Program-made: the position numbers and the translations under genes
Assembly: GCA_027627225.1 (NCBI GenBank)
Contig: CM051029.1
Coordinates: 71,906,578 to 71,970,577, forward strand
Origin: Congeria kusceri
Taxonomy: Eukaryota > Mollusca > Bivalvia > Myida > Dreissenidae
Reading direction: 5' to 3'
DNA length: 64,000 nt
Notes under the pieces: model-generated
Databases searched by the model: none
What the model was told of the DNA's origin: nothing
What the model saw: the letters and a program-made list of their open reading frames with translations, nothing else
Part shown: positions 57,762-64,000 of the stretch, piece after piece
How the letters are laid out: each line of letters starts with the position of its first letter
How positions within the stretch are numbered: the stretch's first letter is position 1

Positions 57762-58962
57762 AATAACAAAAAATGTGTAAACTATTGTACATGTACACTT
57801 ATTGTATCTAAGTTACACTAGTAATCACATTATTGAGTAAACATGCACAGAAAAACTTTTTATTTTCACAGATTACACAGCAGAGAGTACCTGAAACAGA
57901 TTGAAGATTGCAAGCGGCTGACCTCACCCACAGGCTCAGGTGTGACAGAAAACTGTTAATTCATATCTGGCATTTACATTTTGGGGTCAAAGTCTTTTTT
58001 TGTTGTGTGATTGGAGGTCAAATATGTTGATTGTTATGTAAACAAGCACTCTTCTGGGGTCAAATGGCATCTGAAATGCTACATTTATATGGATTTTACC
58101 CCCAAAAATGCAGAAACTTAAAAAAAATATTGTTCAAAAGGGATTAAAAACCAATTCTATAAAATTTAGAATGCCAATGGAGATTGTTTTCACTTCTGAT
58201 ATTATATATTATGTCTTCCATGCCTATTAAAACTCAAAGTTGTGCTTTATTCTGAGTTGAAACAATGTTTTCCAACATGTTTTCTGTCGAAATTCTTGTC
58301 TCGCAACGCCTTTATATGTGGTATTTTCAATTTTACTTTTTGCCAATAAATCCTTATACCAGTGTGATAGGACTTCATGTTCTTTCTCGAAATAGATCAG
58401 ACTTATGAAAAATGTGGTTTTAATTAAAATGTGAAAGGGGTGGGTTCTCTTAAAGGTCAAATTACACCAAAACGGAAGTCACATCCTCAGGGTTACATGC
58501 TGTCAGTTAGATAATAAACACATAGGGTTCAGTGTATAGTGCATATGATTTTTAAAATACAGTTTAAATGATATGTTTTGGTATCAATTTAAAGGTATAT
58601 ATGTAAGAAATAAGAAAAAAAGACAGTTTTAGGCACTACTTTATCTTATATGGTTCCCAGCTTCATAACTTTTGGCCCATGTATTCATGCACAAAATGGC
58701 AGCCTCCATGCATGTCAAAACCGGTGTGTTTATTCTAAGGTAAATATTTTGAGTTACAACGTATAGAAATTTTTGACATGCTGTTTTTTCAAAAGCATAT
58801 GGCCTTATCTTTCCAACAATGTATGGTGATATATTGGGAAGTCGCTTGGTCATGGTGAAAATTGAGACCAAACATTGAATATTTAATATGTAACAATGAA
58901 GGAATTTATTTGCGCATGCGTAACCTTTATCCTGACCCGACACCGTAATGCCGCTTTCTACC

Positions 58963-61246
58963 GGTTACTGGAAATACACAAATCTACATAAATCTACCGG
59001 AATCTACATGATTCTACATGAATGAATCTAAATTATACCGAGATCTACGATAAATCTTTATGTTGATAACATTTTATAATAAATTATTATAAAATAAACA
59101 ACAAATAATACAAAACCATGTAATGTATTAATTTTTATTCACTACATATGTCAGCAACAAAGTCTAAATAGCATGTGACCAGCGATGAATCGTTATTCAA
59201 TAACATTGAATGAAGCTGCAAACATCTAATAAATAATATATAATATGTATAATGTGTTCACAACCAATCCACATTTTTACAATGAGCGACATGGTAAAAT
59301 TGGCGGATCCATGGTGTAAAAACACGCAAACATTTTACAAATAGCCATGCTGAATGAATCGATCAATATAAAAACCAGCATTATCATCAAATGATGCAAA
59401 TAATTTTTCATATTAATGAAGGTAACATTATTTATTTAACATCTAGAAATCCATTAGAAAAACAAGTTTTTATATGCATATTAAAAATAACGTGATATGA
59501 AGTAAACATAGAAGTTAAAGTAAGTCCCGTTATGTCATTACAATGTGTTCTTATTTCAGATAAAACTGTTTTATATTTTCGGCTTTGTCGTTTGTCAAAG
59601 AAAAAAAGTAACATTTAAATGATTAACTGTGTGAACAACAACATATTGTTTTTTTTTTGTTTTTTTTTCAGAAAACAACAACAACAACATTATAACCTTT
59701 CTAAATACTAATTTTCAAACATCATAGACTGTCACGCCTAGATCATATTTCAATTAAACTTAAAGTTACGTCAAAAAATATAATCAAAGCAGATTCTTTA
59801 GCAATTACATGTATATGTTCATAGTAAAACCAATAATTATTAGAGTATATTAGCAATATAGTATAGTATATTATATGACGAAATTTGAAAGAATACATGT
59901 ATCATTATGTTATATACATCATGTTAATGCATGTTTTTCATAACATAATACATTTCAAAAACAGGTATATATAATGCTATTACTGTAATTTGTAAGTATT
60001 GGGACGTACACCCCTATTTTTTTTTTATAAATATGTATTTGTTCGCGTCTCTTTATCTTGCGTAACATTTAAAGATTTAATTGGTTTCTTCCCTCAATGT
60101 ATTTGGACATCAAAATATATTTATGTTGTTCCAGTAAAGACCTTCGAGATCTGCAAATGCACTGGTTTTTTAGCGACATGTGACACGCTATATTCCGATT
60201 GCTTATCTATACACCATTTGTAACACCACCAGGGACCTGTTTAATTGACACATGGTGCAAACTGCGAACTCCACTGGAGCATTATCTTCTCAATTAAGCT
60301 TCTCAATTAATAAACATTAAGTCCCCAGCAACAAAATAATTGTCCTTCAAACAGATATCGAACAAAAATGCCTTCGCCACAATAATTTAAGTTTACTATC
60401 TTAAATTAAAGCAGATATACAAATACAACTGTTACTGACATAAAATGTGTCTCAATTGTACAATAAACATCATCAAATCCGAATACCATTTTTATTAAAA
60501 TGCCCTTAAGATAGAGAACTGAGGAAAAATAATCTGCAACCATATTATTGTCACTGGACATCGCTGATTAAGTTCCAAAATCTTTCAAACACCCAGTCCA
60601 AAAAAAGAAGATATAAACGATCTGGAAAACTATATTTGTCAATAATCAGCGTACAGAATGACACGTAGTAAGAGATATGTCTTAAAACATACTTGTGTAA
60701 AATGCGACGATTTTTTATATTGTCATTTGACTAAAGTATAATTCTTTACTGTTTAAATGAATGTTGACCTGTTAAGATTTGATAATTGATGCTCCACGAA
60801 ATATTTTTACACTTTCCCCATTTACATAACATAGCATTTACATATGTTATTTTTGGAATAAGCATTGTATACTGTTTTAATTCAATAAGCGTATCACATC
60901 GTGTCGTAAAGAATAAACAATAGGAAAAACAAATTGATTAAAACCAAATAATTAAAAGTGATACACTAATTAGCTTGTTTTCACATTTTTTAATTACATA
61001 ATATATATAAGTAACATTTAAAAAGGCAATTGTATGTAATGGCCCTTTTATGTCACTTATTTCGGCACATACTCGTCTTATGTTATGAAATATGTGGGTC
61101 TTACTATTATACGTCGTTGAAATATGCCAAAACACATCTTTTAAACTAACAAATATATAGTTTTATCGAAAGTTCGGTATAATTTAGATATACAGTATTC
61201 ATGTAGATTTCGGTTGATTCATGTAGATTTTGGTATTTCAATAACC
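58963..61246. mobile_element. 2.3-kb element with ~75-bp terminal inverted repeats
   Basis: Left GGTTACTGGAAATACACAAA, AATCTACATGATTCTACATG and TCTAAATTATACCGA correspond to the inverse of the right end (TCGGTATAATTTAGATATAC, ATTCATGTAGATTTCGG, TGGTATTTCAATAACC). AATCTACATGAAT is repeated within each end. The interior is very AT-rich with no long ORF. It ends ~200 bp before the MFSD1 start codon. Confidence 0.75.
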
Positions 61247-61403
61247 CGCGTTTTACACTTTACTCAACCTCCGCGCAGAGATTTGACTGGTTCCGAGCAT
61301 AGCTCTAATCAAATAACCTTTAACCGGTAGGGGAGGTAACCGCTGCGAGGAGTTTGCACTTTTACTAAATGTGGTTTATTTTAGAATTTGATTCTCGTGA
61401 CTG

Positions 61404-61413
61404 TCACGTGATA
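61404..61413 (+). promoter_or_regulatory. CLEAR-like E-box upstream of MFSD1
   Basis: GTCACGTGAT, a 9/10 match to the CLEAR consensus GTCACGTGAC bound by TFEB/TFE3/MITF factors that control lysosomal genes, 40 bp upstream of the MFSD1 ATG. It may lie in the 5' UTR or at the core promoter; no TATA box is seen. Confidence 0.6.
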
Positions 61414-61452
61414 CAGTCAGCTGAAGCGGAGTAGAAGACGGAAAATAACAAA

Positions 61453-61606
61453 ATGTCCAGCAAAGACACAGAGAAAACTCCGCTGATAAAAACCTATGAC
61501 GAGCCCGAGGAGGAGCTCACAGGGTGTGGGGCGACCTTGCCCTGCAACCCAAAACGACCAGTACATCGATATCTGGTTCTTATTATTATGTGCTTCCTAA
61601 GTTTTG
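61453..61606 (+). CDS. MFSD1: MFSD1 exon 1
   Basis: From ATG to donor GTAAGA at 61607; ends in phase 1 within Gly52. Encodes the cytosolic tail and the first half of TM1 (YLVLIIMCFLSF). Confidence 0.92.
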
Positions 61607-62855
61607 GTAAGAGTTTTTTTACTTCTTTAATTTTATTTTTTTTTCAGTTTACGCTGGTAATCAACAATATAAATGAATGATGTCTGACTTTTCATTTATA
61701 ATGTTATAGGTATTTATTTACTCAGCATGAATTTGATAAATAATGCACTTCTTAAATCAAATTTATAGCAATGTCAGGTAATATCGTCACCATTAAGACT
61801 GTCGGGTAATATCGACACCATCAGTGTCGGTATTACCCGCTAAGAAAATTAATAACGTAGTGTGTAGCTGTTTTGACTCGACTATTTTACTAACGAATGG
61901 GAAAATCGTTGTCGACCATGTCATTTTATTTGACGGATTATCTGTTCACAGTCAGGCGGGTAATATCGACACGTTTCGGGTAATATCGACACCTTAACGT
62001 GATTCCAAGTAACTGTATACAAGCACATTTACACCATACTTTGCGTTTTTTTTGTCGCTTAGCTTTTATTTAGAGTTTTATTTAATGTATGTTTATATTC
62101 GACTCACCTCTAAACTAATGTGTACAACCGTCTGTTGCATTGCTTTTGTGATTGGTCTGTAATGCACTTCCATCCACAGGGGACTAGAACAATAAAAATA
62201 CCCTATATATACTATAAATGAGGCATGTCATGGGAAACCCGAGCTTAATATATCTGCGTAAAGTGTAATCCTGAATCAACCTGTGCAGTCTGCACAGGCT
62301 AATCCAGAATGCCATTTTCCGCTTGTATGGTATTTTCTGTTTCAAGGAAGTCTCTTCTAAACATAAATCCACTGTAAGCGGAAAGTTTTGTTCCGGATTA
62401 GCCTGTGCCGACTGCACGCACATGCATTAAGGCCGGTTTTTCCACGACATGCCTCAAATATATTTATAGTATATGTAGAGTACTTTTGTTGTTGTTGTGC
62501 CCCTGTGCTTCCAACAGACTTTTTATTGGGTTATTTCTTTAGCAAGGCAGTTAGAATCTCTAATGCCAGAGATCACTTATCAATCCCTGGCAGGTGCACT
62601 TTTTTCACTTTACTGTTATGTTATAAATTATTATAACAATTTCCAGGTAGTTACTTCTGCTATGACAACCCAGCTGCCTTGCAAGATAACATGGTGCGTG
62701 ATCTGGACATCTCGGTCAGCCAGTTCATGGGATTCTATGCCTGGTACTCGTGGCCCAATGTGATCCTCTGCTTCTTCGGGGGTTTTCTCATTGACCGGGT
62801 GTTAGGTGTACGTGTGGGTGCCGTCACCTTCAGCTTGTTTGTAACTGCTGGCCAG
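61453..62855 (+). CDS. MFSD1: MFSD1, lysosomal MFS transporter, first two coding exons
   Basis: Exons 61453-61606 and 62647-62855 give the first 121 residues; the gene continues beyond the window. The N-terminal cytosolic tail has an acidic di-leucine sorting motif E7-K-T-P-L11-I12 of the [DE]xxxL[LI] type used to target MFSD1 to lysosomes. TM1 is about residues 39-57, a luminal stretch follows (YDNPAALQDNMVRDL), then TM2 (FMGFYAWYSWPNVILCFFGG) and MFS motif A, G96-R107 (GGFLIDRVLGVR). In mammals MFSD1 pairs with GLMP and exports dipeptides from lysosomes (family knowledge). Start chosen for the AAAATGTC context, the fit of the tail and lack of an upstream in-frame ATG. Confidence 0.93.
61770..62000. 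repeat. GGGTAATATCGACAC repeat cluster in MFSD1 intron 1
   Basis: GGGTAATATCGACAC or close variants occur four times in one orientation (61778, 61804, 61961, 61980) and once inverted (GTGTCGGTATTACCC, 61826). The outer copies could be ends of a small degenerate element, but both outer copies are direct, so this is not a simple TIR. Confidence 0.55.
62213..62460. mobile_element. Palindromic MITE, copy 7, in MFSD1 intron 1
   Basis: Starts AATGAGGCATGTCATGGGAA and ends TTTCCACGACATGCCTCAAA. The first inner palindrome (GTGCAGTCTGCACAGGCTAAT) is present; the second has lost an arm. The flanks TATACTATAAA and TTTATAGTATA are themselves inverted, so the terminal pairing reaches beyond the usual ends. 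Confidence 0.85.
62647..62855 (+). CDS. MFSD1: MFSD1 exon 2
   Basis: Acceptor ACAATTTCCAG ends at 62646 and donor GTATGG starts at 62856. Encodes SYFCYDNPAALQDNMVRDLD through VTFSLFVTAGQ, with MFS motif A. Confidence 0.95.
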
Positions 62856-63029
62856 GTATGGATCATAATCTCTGTGTTCAGCTGTTAACGTGTATATGTA
62901 CGATCTTTCATATCAATTATTTTCAAAATAACCAGATGAAAGTGACAATAAAACTTCAAAGCAAACAGAAAAACGTAAAAATGACAAAGGAAACACTTCT
63001 ATATGAAGTAAATCAACAATTTGTGGATC

Positions 63030-63258
63030 GTTAAAGGGACTATGCAGTGTTATTTTAAGGGCCAATTTGGGGCCACAATTCGTCCCCAGTCCCCTGCGTA
63101 AAAAGTATATATTTTTCTCCTATATTTACCTTAAAATTCCCCTCTAAATATAAGCTTTATTTAAAAAAAAAAAATTGACCAAAATCTGACAAAGACTGAC
63201 TAAGATAGAGGAATTTTTGTAAACAATCCCAGAAATTTTCATAAAGCCAAGTTGGTGC
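63030..63258 (+). mobile_element. Repeat element 'D', partial copy
   Basis: Begins TTTTAAGGGCCAATTTGGGG and carries TAAAATTCCCCTCTAAATAT, then ends where the next D copy starts (GTGTTTTTTTAGGGCC). A second D element has replaced or joined its right half. Confidence 0.7.
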
Positions 63259-63609
63259 ATAATCTCAGTGTTTTTTTAGGGCCAATTTGGGGCCGAAATT
63301 CGGCCCCATTCCCCTGCTTAAAAAGTATATATTTTCCCCCTATATTTACTTTAAAATTCCCCTCAGAATGCAAGCTTTATTTTGAAAAAAACTTGACCAA
63401 AATAAGACAAAAATTGATACAGGAATTTTCGTAAACAATCTCAGCAATTTTTTTTATCAAACCAAGTTTGTGATTTATTAATGTTTTATAACAAAATTGA
63501 ATATAAAAATGTTGTAATGCTTTTCTACAAAATCAATTCCCCTTTTGCCGTAAAATTCCCCCGTCTGAAGGGCCCCGCCACCTTTCCCCCAAAGGTGAAA
63601 AAAAACGCT
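63259..63609 (+). mobile_element. Repeat element 'D', full copy
   Basis: From GTTTTTTTAGGGCCAATTTG through the hairpin CCGAAATTCGG to the right-end hairpin CACCTTTCCCCCAAAGGTG. Same order as at 18362-18734. Confidence 0.8.
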
Positions 63610-63854
63610 GCTATGTCATCGAAAAGGGCCTCAAGGGGGCAATTTCTTTAAAACATCTGAAATTTAGATATTAATACTCCAATATAATCACGGAATAAAC
63701 AGGGTATATATAATGGGAACAGAAGTGTACGAATTCTGAGATAAAAATCAATTAATAATATGGGTTGTGTTTGTTTGGCCCTTTTCTTGTTTACATTTTG
63801 ACGTCAGAGTTGTGAGCATTTTGTATAACCATAGTTTACAAACGACTCCTTACC

Positions 63855-63930
63855 AGGCGTGATAGCGCAGTTGGTTAGTGCGCTGGCTACTGTCATTCTT
63901 TGTATGGCTCCTAATTTGTGAGTTTGATAC
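63855..63930 (+). other. tRNA-like sequence (SINE head or pseudogene)
   Basis: GTGATAGCGCAGTTGGTTAG (A-box-like) and GAGTTTGATACCC (weak B box), followed by a T-run. Not a convincing functional tRNA. Confidence 0.45.
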
Positions 63931-64000
63931 CCACTTGTTTTTTTAATATTTTTTCAGGCTTTTTTGCTAATTTGTTTTTGTCGAATATCTTATTGCGTTT

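Larger units (their letters stand above)
54134..58929. mobile_element. Head-to-tail element with three ~474-bp direct repeats and His-Me-finger ORFs
   Basis: Direct repeat R (GTCAAATTACACCAAAACGG ... GCATGCGTAACCTTTA) lies at 54134-54606, 56295-56767 and 58456-58929. Two near-identical ~1.69-kb interiors lie between, so the period is 2161 bp. TCCTG flanks the whole (54129-54133 and 58930-58934), consistent with a 5-bp target duplication. R1 and R2 differ at about one base; R3 differs from both at roughly ten. Each interior carries the His-Me-finger ORF on the plus strand and an open frame on the minus strand. I see no reverse transcriptase, integrase, transposase or tyrosine recombinase. R ends are not TG/CA. 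Confidence 0.85.

Noticed and set aside
54134..58929. Ordinary LTR retrotransposon
   Set aside because: The direct repeats do not start TG or end CA, there is no convincing primer-binding site, and no gag, protease, RT or integrase frame in the 1.7-kb interior.

Overview
This is eukaryotic nuclear DNA, almost certainly from a bivalve mollusc. The reasons are intron-rich genes with GT/AG splice sites, tRNA-headed SINEs, and many short non-autonomous elements whose ends begin TTTTTAGCTC and finish with a hairpin plus CTCTTGT, an architecture familiar from bivalve 'pearl'/Helentron-associated elements. The abundant palindromic MITE (GCGTCGTGGGAAAAC ends) looks like what I remember from dreissenid mussels, but that is recollection, not proof.

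Three host genes are supported. (1) Positions 2146-30765, plus strand: the 3' part of a USP9X/fat-facets ubiquitin hydrolase gene. Eighteen coding exons with consistent splice phases add up to 762 codons plus a stop; the first exon carries the catalytic-His box and the 5' part of the gene lies off the left edge. (2) Positions 42205-49520, minus strand: a small secreted protein with four EF-hands (136 residues, four coding exons). (3) From 61453, plus strand: the first two exons of MFSD1, a lysosomal MFS transporter, with an acidic di-leucine motif at its N terminus and a CLEAR-like E-box 42 bp upstream of the ATG. The gene runs off the right edge.

Repeats and mobile DNA fill the rest. From left to right: a 39-bp telomere-like array; a TA-flanked TIR element; a 53-bp array in USP9X intron 1; SINEs, Helentron-like elements and MITEs in most introns; a 4.2-kb, 42-bp minisatellite (about 99 units) made from the 3' end of USP9X exon 6 plus its splice donor; a 52-bp array bounded by inverted repeats; a MITE built of CACGAT-type hexamers; a 40-bp array interrupted by a Helentron-like element in the EF-hand gene; a nested Helentron-like element holding a decayed transposase; and a 4.8-kb head-to-tail element (54134-58929) with three ~474-bp direct repeats and two copies of a 122-residue His-Me-finger (HNH, I-PpoI-type) endonuclease-like ORF.

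Two things stand out. First, splice-site-borne duplications recur in both well-covered genes: arrays or single copies of an exon's 3' end with its donor, or of an acceptor with the first exon bases, appear at six places. Second, the terminal-direct-repeat element carrying the His-Me-finger ORF is flanked by a 5-bp target duplication, has no reverse transcriptase or transposase that I can see, and has Asn where I-PpoI has its catalytic His.
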